Assembly (NCBI RefSeq): GCF_902459775.1 | Contig: NZ_CABPSQ010000009.1 | Location: forward strand, 62,001-126,000 | DNA from: Pandoraea captiosa | GTDB taxonomy: Bacteria > Pseudomonadota > Gammaproteobacteria > Burkholderiales > Burkholderiaceae | DNA length: 64,000 nucleotides | Direction of reading: 5' to 3' | In this document: positions 9,541 through 17,361 of the stretch, piece after piece | Layout of the letters: the number at the start of each line of letters is the position of its first letter | Numbering within the stretch: the stretch's first letter is position 1 | The notes under the pieces: model-generated | Database searches by the model: none | What the model saw: only the letters and a program-made list of their open reading frames with translations | Told to the model about the DNA's origin: nothing | Made by a program: the position numbers and the translations under genes

Positions 9541-10020
9541 ATGAGTCAACGTCTGAACCCGTTCGCGCAGTCGCCCGAACTTTTCAAGAAGTTCGTCGAA
9601 ATCGGCATGTTGCTGAAGTCCGGCACCATCGAATCGTCCATTCTCCACCTGATCGAGATTCGCGCCTCGCAAATCAACGGCTGCGGCTTCTGCCTGGATA
9701 TGCACGTGAAGCAGGCAAAGATTGGCGGCGAGCGCGAACTGCGCTTGCATCACGTAGCGATCTGGCGGGAATCGCCGCTCTTCTCGCCACGTGAGCGCGC
9801 CTGCCTCGCGTGGACCGAAGCGCTGACCACCCTGCCCCCGCACGGCGTGCCGGACGACATTTACGCGTCCGTTCGCGCCGAACTGTCGGAAAAGGAAATC
9901 ACGGATCTGAGCTTCGCGATCATGACGATCAACGGGTGGAATCGCCTGAACGTCGGGTTCCGTACCGAGCCCGGCTCGGCGGACAAGGCATACGGTCTGG
10001 ACAAGGCCAATCTCAACTGA
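9541..10020 (+). CDS. AhpD-like carboxymuconolactone decarboxylase family protein
   Basis: A 159-residue single-domain protein of the CMD/AhpD superfamily. The redox motif C48-G-F-C51 followed by H55 (CGFCLDMH) matches AhpD-like peroxidases that reduce peroxides with a CxxC pair; it is not a true decarboxylase of the protocatechuate pathway. The start has a good ribosome site (GAGGAAGG, about 7 bases upstream). Proteins of exactly this type are the common partners and targets of ECF41 sigma factors, and an ECF41 gene lies 1.2 kb away. Here a LysR gene is placed between them and overlaps the 3' end of this gene by 8 bp, convergently. Confidence 0.88.
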   Translation: MSQRLNPFAQSPELFKKFVEIGMLLKSGTIESSILHLIEIRASQINGCGFCLDMHVKQAKIGGERELRLHHVAIWRESPLFSPRERACLAWTEALTTLPPHGVPDDIYASVRAELSEKEITDLSFAIMTINGWNRLNVGFRTEPGSADKAYGLDKANLN

Positions 10021-11074
10021 TTGCACCAGGCAGGTCCAACGCGCGGATGTGCGCGGTCATGTAGTCGATGAAAGCGCGCATCCGGGCGGGCAAATGCCGA
10101 CGGCTCTGGAAACACAGGTAGTGGCCGTAATCGTCGGGAGCTACCTGCGGCAGGCAGGCGACCAGCGCACCGGCGCGCAGATGCCGGACCACCTGATAAT
10201 CGGCCAGTTGTGCAATGCCATGGCCGTCGAGCACCGATTGCAGCACCAGATCGGCGTCGTTGAAGGTCAGCATGGCGTTGGGCACGACCTTGCGCCATTC
10301 CCCCTCCGACCGGAATACCCATTCGTGCAGTCGCCCCGATGCGAGCCGCAGATTCACACAGCGGTGCTCGGCAAGCGCATCGATGCTTTGCGGCAACCCA
10401 TATCTCGCGACATAGGCAGGCGACGCACACAACACTCGCTGCATCGGAATCAGTTTGCGCGCGATCACCTGGCTGTCCTCCATGCGACCATTGCGAAACG
10501 CGATGTCCACGCGCTCGTTGACAAGGTCGACGGGGCTGTCGTCAAGCCGCAGTTCTATCGAGATGTGCGGATGGGATTCGCGAAATCCGGCCAGCAGGGG
10601 CGCGACGACCTGCCGTCCAAAGCTGACCATCGAGCTCACGCGCAACGGCCCCGAGGGCGGACCCTCGCGCAATTCACGCATGTCGTCCAGCGCACGCACG
10701 ATGCGCTCGACGCCCGGATGGCACTGGTCGTAAAAGCGCTGCCCCTCGACCGTGAGCGCCGTGCTGCGCGTTGTGCGCACGAACAGACGCACACCCAACT
10801 GCGCTTCGAGCTTTTGTACGCTGCGGCTGATCGCCGAACGCCCGATGCCCAACCGGTCGCCGGCCTTGGCAAAGTTGCCTTCGGCGGCCACGGCCAGAAA
10901 GGCGACGACGCCCGCGTAGCTTGTTGCAAAGCTGTCGGCAAGCGAATCGGGACAACGCGTCGCCGATGCGGGCGCCTCAGAGGACGCGCACGACGTGACG
11001 GACGCGCTGCGCAATGCCGGCGCGAGCGCCGAAAGCTGTGGAAGCGGTGAAAGCTCTGGAAGGGAAATCGACAT
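10013..11074 (-). CDS. LysR-family transcriptional regulator with N-terminal extension
   Basis: A 353-residue LysR regulator: winged helix-turn-helix at about residues 54-115 (FLAVAAEGNFAKAGDRLGIG, SAISRSVQKLEAQLGVRLFVR) and a periplasmic-binding-like effector domain to the C-terminus. It carries roughly 50 extra residues before the HTH, rich in Ser, Ala, Leu and Pro. There is no closer in-frame start, and a predicted ECF41 promoter ends 38 bp before this ATG, so the extension seems genuine. It converges on the AhpD-like gene (8-bp overlap) and lies downstream of the sigma-factor gene, separated from it by a terminator. Likely target: the AhpD-like gene. Confidence 0.88.
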   Translation of the reverse strand: MSISLPELSPLPQLSALAPALRSASVTSCASSEAPASATRCPDSLADSFATSYAGVVAFLAVAAEGNFAKAGDRLGIGRSAISRSVQKLEAQLGVRLFVRTTRSTALTVEGQRFYDQCHPGVERIVRALDDMRELREGPPSGPLRVSSMVSFGRQVVAPLLAGFRESHPHISIELRLDDSPVDLVNERVDIAFRNGRMEDSQVIARKLIPMQRVLCASPAYVARYGLPQSIDALAEHRCVNLRLASGRLHEWVFRSEGEWRKVVPNAMLTFNDADLVLQSVLDGHGIAQLADYQVVRHLRAGALVACLPQVAPDDYGHYLCFQSRRHLPARMRAFIDYMTAHIRALDLPGAIS

Positions 11075-11111
11075 GATGGCAAAGCCCCCGGTTGGTTGAC
11101 CTTACCCGTAA

Positions 11112-11138
11112 GACGGCCCGCGAGTGCGTTCTGTGACA
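11112..11138 (-). promoter_or_regulatory. ECF41-type sigma promoter in front of the LysR gene
   Basis: On the minus strand TGTCACA (11138-11132), a 16-bp spacer and CGTC (11115-11112) match the published ECF41 target promoter in both sequence and spacing. The -10 element is 38 bp upstream of the LysR ATG at 11074. The ECF41 sigma gene is the next gene upstream on the same strand, and a terminator isolates this promoter from it. Confidence 0.72.
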
Positions 11139-11146
11139 TCGAACGC

Positions 11147-11182
11147 AAAAAAAAGCGAGCGTCTCATCAGTGAAACGCCCGC
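11147..11182 (-). terminator. Intrinsic terminator of the ECF41 sigma gene
   Basis: On the minus strand GCGGGCGTTTCA pairs with TGAGACGCTCGC (12 bp with two G-U pairs) around a CTGA loop and is followed by eight T. It lies 40 bp after the sigma-factor stop codon and directly before the LysR promoter. Confidence 0.88.
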
Positions 11183-11221
11183 TGTGGGCGAAATACGTTG
11201 TCGCCCCCCGAAGGATGGCCG

Positions 11222-12100
11222 TCAGCGTTGCGCCATGGCGGCAGCGATTCGCGCGAGCTTGTCCGGATTGCGTTGCACGAGAACCCGCGTCAGGCGTTCG
11301 CCGTCCGTCTCGTAGGACTGAACGGATTCCAGCCGACCGTCGATGTAGCGCACCAGCGCCCATTGCCCGTTGACCTGCACCACCTCGATGCGCATCGCGT
11401 CGCCATACCGTCGTTTCCCGGCGAAGAACAGTTGCGCAAGGCGCCTGCCGCCCACGAGACTGCGGAAGCTCGGGATCTTGCCGCCACCATCGCCGATGAG
11501 TTCGGCCTGATCGCTCAGCAAGGCATGCAGTCCATGGAAATCGCTGCGCTGCATTGCGTCGGCGAAGGTCGTCACCAGGCGATGCAGCGTGGCGCGCGGC
11601 ACGGTATGGCGCGGCGTGCCTTCGCGCAACTGCTGCCTGGCGCGCGTCACCAGTTGGCGCACGGCCGCCGGGGTCTTCTCCAGCGTCTGCGCAATGTCGT
11701 CGTAGTCGGCATCGAAGACATCGCGCATCAGGAACGCCGCGCGGGCATCCGGCGAGAGTCGCTCCAGCGTGTAGAGGAACGCCACGGAGACGTCGTCGGC
11801 AAGCTCGTGGAGTTGCTCCGGGCTCGCCGGTTCAGCGCTGAGCATCGGCTCGGGCAGCCACACACCGGTATAGGCTTCGCGCTCCGTTTTTGCCGCGCGC
11901 AGACGATCGATGGACAAGCGAGTGGTCGCCGTGACCAGCCACGCTTCGGGATTTTCCACCGCGCGCTGATCGGTGCCGTGCCAGCGCAGCCATGCGTCTT
12001 GCACCACGTCTTCGGCTTCGGCGACAGCGCCCAGCATGCGATACGCGATCGCATACAGGCGGGCGCGGTGACGTTCGAAGAGCTGTGCGGAATCGGTCAT
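11222..12100 (-). CDS. ECF41-type RNA polymerase sigma factor with fused SnoaL-like regulatory domain
   Basis: A 292-residue extracytoplasmic-function sigma factor. Region 2 (AEAEDVVQDAWLRWH, residues 27-41) and region 4 (YDDIAQTLEKTPAAVRQLVTRARQQL, about 133-158) are intact. The three ECF41 signatures are present: WLPEP in the linker (81-85), DGGGK (204-208) and NPDKL (278-282) in the C-terminal SnoaL-like extension, which in this family modulates activity in place of an anti-sigma factor. Start chosen at MTDSAQLF (12100); an upstream in-frame start would add 14 unrelated residues. Ends at a strong terminator. Its predicted target promoter is the one before the adjacent LysR gene. Confidence 0.93.
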   Translation of the reverse strand: MTDSAQLFERHRARLYAIAYRMLGAVAEAEDVVQDAWLRWHGTDQRAVENPEAWLVTATTRLSIDRLRAAKTEREAYTGVWLPEPMLSAEPASPEQLHELADDVSVAFLYTLERLSPDARAAFLMRDVFDADYDDIAQTLEKTPAAVRQLVTRARQQLREGTPRHTVPRATLHRLVTTFADAMQRSDFHGLHALLSDQAELIGDGGGKIPSFRSLVGGRRLAQLFFAGKRRYGDAMRIEVVQVNGQWALVRYIDGRLESVQSYETDGERLTRVLVQRNPDKLARIAAAMAQR

Positions 12101-12163
12101 GGGGCGACAAAGCCGGAGAAGAGCGTCCGAAGGAATCCGCATTTTGCCGCAGCGAGGCAGGTG

Positions 12164-13075
12164 CTACAAGGACGCGCGCTCACCCTCGACGTATTGCCAC
12201 GCCAACCCATTCGCCGTGCGTCGCACTTTGCCTGCCGAGGTCTGCGGGAAATGCGCCGGAAAGACGGTCGCGCCGGTCGTCACCGCGTAATCGAGCAGCC
12301 ATTGTCGCGACGCCCGTGCCTGATGCGGGTCGAGACAAAACGTCGAACTCCACTCGGGGCGATATACCTGCACCGGACTGTGCATGACGTCGCCCGAAAA
12401 CAGCGCCGTCTGTCCTTGGGAAGTGATCTCAATGGCCGCGTGCCCTGCGCTGTGCCCCGGCGTCGGCAAGAATCGAATTCCGTCGACCAACGGCCAGCCT
12501 GTGTCGATGGCATCGGCGTCGGACAGCATTTTCGCGCGCTGCGCTTCGACGAGCGGGGCAACGCTGTCGTCGAACACCATGCGACGCGCCTCGCCCGCCG
12601 GCGTGGCGAAAAAGTCGTGCTCACGCTGCGTGAACACATAGGTCGCGTTGGGAAAAAACGGCATCCAGCGCCCCTCGTGCCAGTAGGTGTTCCACCCGAC
12701 GTGATCGACGTGCAGATGCGTGAGCAGTACGTAATCGACCTGCTCGCGCCGAAACCCCGCCGCTTCGAATCGTTGCGCAACGGGATTGTCCAGCCGGTCG
12801 AAAAGTTGGCTGAACGGCCTGACTTTTCCGTTGCCGATGGCCGTGTCGACGACAATCGTCAGGCCGCTCACTTCGACGACCCACAGGTGCGTGCGCAGTG
12901 CCACGCGCGCGTTATCGAGGTCCAGACTCGCCGACGACAGAGCGGCCTGCAAGGCATGCCCGGCCGACGCGTTCCACTCGGGAAACAGCACGTCGGGTGC
13001 GAGCGCGAACGCCGTCTCGTCAACACGAGTCACGGTGGCATCGCCAACGCGAAAGGTCAGGCTGACGTTCTTCAT
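12164..13075 (-). CDS. Metallo-beta-lactamase-fold hydrolase
   Basis: A 303-residue MBL-fold enzyme with the dinuclear zinc motif H120-L-H122-V-D124-H125 (LTHLHVDHVGWNTYW). The later ligands lie in TPGHSAGHAAIE, FSGDVMHSPVQ and FPAHFPQT. The pattern is shared with lactonase-like and related hydrolases, so a lactone or ester substrate is possible but not shown. The start is at MKNVSLTF, with the ATG overlapping the stop of the MFS gene as ATGA, so the two are translationally coupled. Last gene of a deacylase-MFS-MBL operon under a LysR gene. No signal peptide is seen, so it should act in the cytoplasm. Confidence 0.88.
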   Translation of the reverse strand: MKNVSLTFRVGDATVTRVDETAFALAPDVLFPEWNASAGHALQAALSSASLDLDNARVALRTHLWVVEVSGLTIVVDTAIGNGKVRPFSQLFDRLDNPVAQRFEAAGFRREQVDYVLLTHLHVDHVGWNTYWHEGRWMPFFPNATYVFTQREHDFFATPAGEARRMVFDDSVAPLVEAQRAKMLSDADAIDTGWPLVDGIRFLPTPGHSAGHAAIEITSQGQTALFSGDVMHSPVQVYRPEWSSTFCLDPHQARASRQWLLDYAVTTGATVFPAHFPQTSAGKVRRTANGLAWQYVEGERASL

Positions 13076-14376
13076 GTTCTGAGTCTCCTGGGAAGCTTGG
13101 GAAAGCGATTGAGCAACATCACACACGCACCGAGCACCATCAGGCCGACCATCGGCAACAGTCCCGATTCGAGCCGCCCGGTCGTCGAGGTGATCCATCC
13201 GATCAACACCGGACTGAGGAACCCGCCCAGCACGCCCAGCACATTCACCAACGCAATGCCGCCGGGCGCCACGTCCGCAGCCATGTACTCTCCGGGGATG
13301 GCCCAAAGCACGGTGTAGGCGGCCCACATCGATGCCGTGGCCACCGTGATGGCGGGCAACGCCATCGCGAACCACGAAGCGTAGCGGTTCGCTGCCAGCA
13401 GCGCGATCGCGCCGACCAGGCTGGTGAGCGCAAAGTGGCGTCGGCGCTCGCCGCGCAGGTCCGAACTCAGCGACAACGCATACATCGCCACGAGCGCCGC
13501 AATGTAGGGCAACGACGACCACCAGCCGATGGCGCGCGTGTCGCTCAGCCCTGCGGCCTTGAGGATCGACGGCAACCAGAAGCTGACGGCGTAAATACCG
13601 CAAATCACGCAGAAATTGCTCACGGCCAATCCCAACACACGCGGGTCGGCGATAGCGCGAAGCAGACCGCGAAACGTCTTGCCATGACCGGCCACGCCCG
13701 GTGTCGTCGAGGGAAGGATGGCCTTTTCCTCGGCGCTCAGCCAGTTCGCATCCTCCGGCTTGTCGGTGAGCCAGAACCACGCGACGACACCGAGCAACAC
13801 GCACGGCAACCCTTCCACGACGAACATCCATTGCCACCCGGCAAGGCCGTGGACGCCCTCGAACATCGTCATGGCAATCGTGGATACCGGACCGCCGATC
13901 AGTCCCCCGATCGGTCCGGCCGCCATCACGATCGCCATCGTCTTTCCCATGCGCTCACCGGGATACCAGTACGTGAGGTAAAGAATCATGCCGGGCGCGA
14001 AACCCGCTTCGAACATGCCTAGCAGAAATCGCAGGACATAGAAGCTGATGGGGTCGCGAACGAACATCATGGCCGCCGACGTCAGGCCCCACAACACCAT
14101 GATGCGCGCCATGGTGCGGCGCGCGCCGATCCTGGGCAGCAGCAGATTGCTCGGAATTTCAAACAGCACATAGCCGATGAAGAAGATGCCTGCGCCGAAA
14201 CCGTAGGCTGCATCGGACAGGCCCAGGCTGGACTGCATCTGCAATTTCGCGAATCCGACATTGATACGGTCGAGAAAGGCGAACATGTAGCACAGGGTGA
14301 GAAATGGCAACAGGCGCAGCGATATCTTGCGATACAGGCCGTCCTGATTCGAATCGTCGATCAACGACGTGGTCAT
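13072..14376 (-). CDS. MFS transporter, anion:cation symporter-like
   Basis: A 434-residue major facilitator with about 12 hydrophobic segments. FLDRINVGFAKLQMQ after TM1 and GMFEAGFAPGMILYLTYWYPGERMGK in TM4-5 are characteristic of the ACS subfamily (phthalate, tartrate, hydroxyphenylacetate and other organic-anion importers). WFWLTDKPEDANWLSAEEK marks the central loop. It probably imports the substrate handled by the flanking deacylase and MBL hydrolase. The start at MTTSLIDDSNQ lies 20 bp after the deacylase stop, and the stop overlaps the MBL start by 4 bp. The substrate cannot be named from sequence. Confidence 0.9.
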   Translation of the reverse strand: MTTSLIDDSNQDGLYRKISLRLLPFLTLCYMFAFLDRINVGFAKLQMQSSLGLSDAAYGFGAGIFFIGYVLFEIPSNLLLPRIGARRTMARIMVLWGLTSAAMMFVRDPISFYVLRFLLGMFEAGFAPGMILYLTYWYPGERMGKTMAIVMAAGPIGGLIGGPVSTIAMTMFEGVHGLAGWQWMFVVEGLPCVLLGVVAWFWLTDKPEDANWLSAEEKAILPSTTPGVAGHGKTFRGLLRAIADPRVLGLAVSNFCVICGIYAVSFWLPSILKAAGLSDTRAIGWWSSLPYIAALVAMYALSLSSDLRGERRRHFALTSLVGAIALLAANRYASWFAMALPAITVATASMWAAYTVLWAIPGEYMAADVAPGGIALVNVLGVLGGFLSPVLIGWITSTTGRLESGLLPMVGLMVLGACVMLLNRFPKLPRRLRT

Positions 14377-14396
14377 GGACACGGTTCGCTCCTGTC

Positions 14397-15410
14397 TCAG
14401 CGCACGTCCGCAGATGCTGCCAGCACCGCGATACAGTCGCCCGGTTCGACACCGGCGAAGGAGCGCAGACACACGACGCGCCCGCTGCCTGCGAAGCGCA
14501 GTTCGTGCGGAGCGGCCCACGGTGCATGCGGATTGAAGACACGTGCGGCGACATCGCCCTGACGGACCTCGGCGCCCAGCGACACGGCCGGTTCGAAGAC
14601 ACCGCCGACCGACGTGAACACGTAATGTTGTTCTCCGTTCACCTGCAAGTAGCGGGTGGTCGCGCCCGGCAAGTCGAGCGACGTCGCCGACGTGATGCCC
14701 AACGCCTGAAGCAACCGGTCCAGACCGCCTTCGACGATGGGCAGGTTCTTCGGATTGCACGTGCCGAAGCCGCCGAATTCGCCACACAGGAACAGCTTGC
14801 CGCGCCGCTCCACGGCGGCGGCATACGTTCTGTCCTCGCCGAGCAGATCCATGATCATGGCGTTCGGCGCGGCAAACGCCTCGACGAGTTCGAGGTAACG
14901 ACGACGGGTGCCCGGGTCCTGTGGCGGATAGACGAGCAGCGTCGGCAAGTGATCGAACGACTGGCCGCCCGAGTGAATGTCGAAGATGAAGTCCGCGCGT
15001 GGAAACAGCTCGGTGTCGACGTAATGCGCAATCATTTCGGTGATCGTGCCGTCGCGCTTGCCGGGAAACACCCGGTTCATGTTCGCCCCATCGATGGGAC
15101 TGGTGCGCTTGCCGGCGAGATACGCCGGGAAATTCAGGCCCGGCACAACGATGATGCGTCCGTTGATCTGCATGTCGGGAAGTCGTCCAAGCAGTTTCAT
15201 CAAGGCCACCGGCCCTTCGTATTCGTCGCCGTGGTTGCCGCCGGTGAGCAGGAGGGTCGGTCCGTTGCCCTGCTTGAGCACGGCCACCGGAATGGGGATG
15301 TGACCGTACCCCGAGCGATCGACCGAGTGCGGCACTCTGAGCGTGCCGGTCTGAAAACCGTCGCGGTCGAAGTCGATGCTTGTGGTAATGCGCGATTGCT
15401 GCGAGCTCAT
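14397..15410 (-). CDS. Succinylglutamate desuccinylase/aspartoacylase-family zinc deacylase (DoeB-like)
   Basis: A 337-residue M14-like amidohydrolase. The zinc ligands are seen as H60 and E63 in GGNHGDEYEG and H146 in FDIHSGG, with NMNRVFPGK between them, as in aspartoacylase and N-acetyl-diaminobutyrate deacetylase (DoeB). The likely reaction is removal of an acyl group from an N-acyl amino acid or similar amide. Start at MSSQQSRITT is favoured by GGAG 7 bases upstream; in-frame ATG codons 12 and more bases upstream are possible. First gene of the operon with the MFS importer and MBL hydrolase. The upstream leader contains a heptamer tandem repeat next to the LysR gene. Confidence 0.87.
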   Translation of the reverse strand: MSSQQSRITTSIDFDRDGFQTGTLRVPHSVDRSGYGHIPIPVAVLKQGNGPTLLLTGGNHGDEYEGPVALMKLLGRLPDMQINGRIIVVPGLNFPAYLAGKRTSPIDGANMNRVFPGKRDGTITEMIAHYVDTELFPRADFIFDIHSGGQSFDHLPTLLVYPPQDPGTRRRYLELVEAFAAPNAMIMDLLGEDRTYAAAVERRGKLFLCGEFGGFGTCNPKNLPIVEGGLDRLLQALGITSATSLDLPGATTRYLQVNGEQHYVFTSVGGVFEPAVSLGAEVRQGDVAARVFNPHAPWAAPHELRFAGSGRVVCLRSFAGVEPGDCIAVLAASADVR

Positions 15411-15542
15411 GTTCGTCTCCATCGTCGAGTTCGTTTTACTGAACTCCATGATGGACACGCGCAAAGAAACGCGCCAATGCCGATTTTTTTACCGGCGATG
15501 CCTGTCAGGCATCGCGGGATGGCCGCATGAGCGGCTTGCCTG

Positions 15543-15610
15543 CTTCATGCTTCATGCCTCATGCCTCATGCGTCATGCGTCATGCGTCATGCGTCATGCG
15601 TCATGCGTCA
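15543..15610. repeat. Heptamer tandem repeat (TCATGCN)n
   Basis: Nine consecutive 7-bp units: CTTCATG twice, CCTCATG twice and CGTCATG five times, then a partial unit. It fills the space between the LysR stop and the deacylase operon, about 135 bp upstream of the deacylase start. The gradual change of the second base along the array suggests recent slippage or unit conversion. Confidence 0.9.
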
Positions 15611-16534
15611 GCGTTTCGGTTTTTCGACATTTCGGTTCTTCGGCGTTTCGTCACTAAGTGCTTCAAGTAACTGAAGAAAGCGCAGGAGTGCCGGGTTGCG
15701 ATTTCCCGGGGCGTAGGCAAACCCTAACGGAATCTCGATCTTCAGGTCTGCGAATTCGAGGAAGGTCACTCTGTCCGGCGGACGACTCCGGTTGCTGGCA
15801 TTGACGATGGCCGCGCCAATGCCGGCGGACACGAGCGAGAGGATCGCCGCTTCCGTGGTGACTTCCTGGACGATGTCGAGCGTGAGTCCCGCGCGATGGC
15901 AACTGCGAATGAGGTAGTCGTAGTAAGCGGGATAAGTGTGACGAGGAAAGGCAACGAAGCGCTTGTCGCGCAGCGACTTCGCGGCCACGCGTTGATGCTC
16001 GTGCCAACCCCACTGCTTCGGCACCGCCAGTACGGCATGCCGTTGTTGCAGCGGCAGCAGACGAAGTCCGGCGGGCAAGGCGTCGAACGCATAGACGAAG
16101 CCGCCGTCGAGCGTATCGGCTTCGATCCGTTGAAATTGTTCGGGCGAATTCGCGGGCACCAGTTGCAGTTGCAGATCGGGGGCCTGCGCCTGAAAGCGCG
16201 CGAACGCCGTGGGAACGACACCGTCCCAACTGACGTTCTCGACAAAGCCGATCCGGAGACTGCCCGCAAGCCCCGCCCCGATGTGGCGCGCCGTGCGTAT
16301 CGAGTCTTCGAGCTTGCCGAGCATGGCCCGGGCGTCCTTGAGCATATGCTCGCCGGCCGGTGTCAGGGCCACGCCCGTCGAACTGCGTTCGAAGAGTGCA
16401 ACGCCCACTTCGGTTTCGAGGTCGTGAATCTGTCGGGTGATCGCGGGCTGCGTGATGTGGATGCGCTCGGCCGCAACCCGGAAACTCCCGGCCTCGGCGA
16501 CGGCAACGAAGTACCTGAGGTGGCGCAGTTCCAT
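15608..16534 (-). CDS. LysR-family transcriptional regulator
   Basis: A 308-residue LysR protein with a standard N-terminus (MELRHLRYFVAVAEAGSFRVAAERIHITQPAITRQI) and effector-binding domain. The start at 16534 is set by this family signature; the open frame runs further upstream without homology. It is directly upstream of and on the same strand as the deacylase-MFS-MBL genes, so it is the likely activator of that operon. Its last codons run into the heptamer repeat, which means repeat-length change would alter only the region just after or at the stop codon. Confidence 0.9.
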   Translation of the reverse strand: MELRHLRYFVAVAEAGSFRVAAERIHITQPAITRQIHDLETEVGVALFERSSTGVALTPAGEHMLKDARAMLGKLEDSIRTARHIGAGLAGSLRIGFVENVSWDGVVPTAFARFQAQAPDLQLQLVPANSPEQFQRIEADTLDGGFVYAFDALPAGLRLLPLQQRHAVLAVPKQWGWHEHQRVAAKSLRDKRFVAFPRHTYPAYYDYLIRSCHRAGLTLDIVQEVTTEAAILSLVSAGIGAAIVNASNRSRPPDRVTFLEFADLKIEIPLGFAYAPGNRNPALLRFLQLLEALSDETPKNRNVEKPKR

Positions 16535-16583
16535 GGGGGATATTCGGGGGAATGGATCCTGAGATGAACGCGAACCGATACGT

Positions 16584-16910
16584 TCAACGATCCGAGCGTT
16601 CGACGACGACCTCGCTGACCTGGCGCACGGGCGTGATGTCGGTGTACCGGGCAATGTCGGCCAGAATCTCTGCGCGGTGTTCGCGTATGGCGGCCTCGTA
16701 GGCTTCGAATGACTCGCAGAAGAATGCGCACATCGCCACGAAGGCGGGCGACGTGCCGGGCGCACCGCCCGTCAGGCCTTTTTCCACGGTGTAGTAAGCA
16801 CAGGCGTCGCCCAGTCTGGCCTTCACCAGTGGCATATGCTGGTCGCGATAGTAGGCGTGGTCGAAGCGCGCGCCTTCCTTGTACGGGTACATCACGTTGA
16901 CCTTGATCAT
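16584..16910 (-). CDS. EthD-family protein
   Basis: A 108-residue ferredoxin-like dimeric alpha-beta barrel protein. MIKVNVMYPYKEGARFDHAYYRDQHMPL matches the EthD family, in which HMPL is part of the conserved pocket. Family members are associated with ether or aromatic degradation but often have no defined reaction. It lies 49 bp upstream of the LysR start on the same strand. Link to the deacylase operon is inferred from position only. Confidence 0.85.
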   Translation of the reverse strand: MIKVNVMYPYKEGARFDHAYYRDQHMPLVKARLGDACAYYTVEKGLTGGAPGTSPAFVAMCAFFCESFEAYEAAIREHRAEILADIARYTDITPVRQVSEVVVERSDR

Positions 16911-17061
16911 TGCTTGGGCTCCCGAAGATTGCAGGTCGGCGACCGGAACGTTGCCGTGAACCGATGATATCCGTTTTGCCTGCGGGGCGACGGTCGTCGA
17001 GGCACGCGCATGATGGTCGTGATAACCGTGATGGTACTGATGGGTGCGCGCGCGATGTGGG

Positions 17062-17138
17062 TGGCCTGCCCAGAGGGATTCGAACCCCCGACCGTCGGCT
17101 TAGAAGGCCGATGCTCTATCCAACTGAGCTATGGGCAG
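17062..17138 (-). tRNA. tRNA-Arg (anticodon UCU)
   Basis: A full cloverleaf can be drawn on the minus strand. The acceptor stem is CTGCCCA paired with TGGGCAG, the D arm starts TAGCTCAGTTGGA, and the anticodon loop CTTCTAA has UCU. The T loop is TTCGAAT with stem GGGGG/CCCTC, followed by discriminator G and encoded CCA. The gene sits between the EthD gene and rocD. No integrated element or duplicated tRNA end is seen beside it. Confidence 0.96.
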
Positions 17139-17361
17139 TGCGTGATGCGGTGATGCGGTGATGCAGTCATGCAGAGCTGGCGGCGATCGGATATCGCTGC
17201 CGGACAGTCCCCGGCACCGTGAGGCACGCTCACGTCGCATTCGAGGAATCGGCGATTATAGCGCACGCGCATGCCATTTTCATCGGCCCGGCTTCGGGAG
17301 TTGTCCCCCTTTGCGTGACATCGCGTTCGCATCTAGACTCCAAACGTGGAGGAACGCGCTC
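17139..17361. other. Intergenic region between tRNA-Arg and rocD
   Basis: Contains a short near-repeat of GTGATGCG right behind the tRNA 5' end and otherwise nothing that I can assign. The tRNA promoter must lie here on the minus strand and the rocD promoter on the plus strand. Confidence 0.4.

Noticed and set aside
14304-15530. Long plus-strand open frame opposite the deacylase and MFS start
   Set aside because: It is antisense to well-supported genes, compositionally biased and without domain features.
17041-17361. tRNA-Arg as an integration site
   Set aside because: No integrase, no repeated tRNA 3' end and no change of composition on either side.
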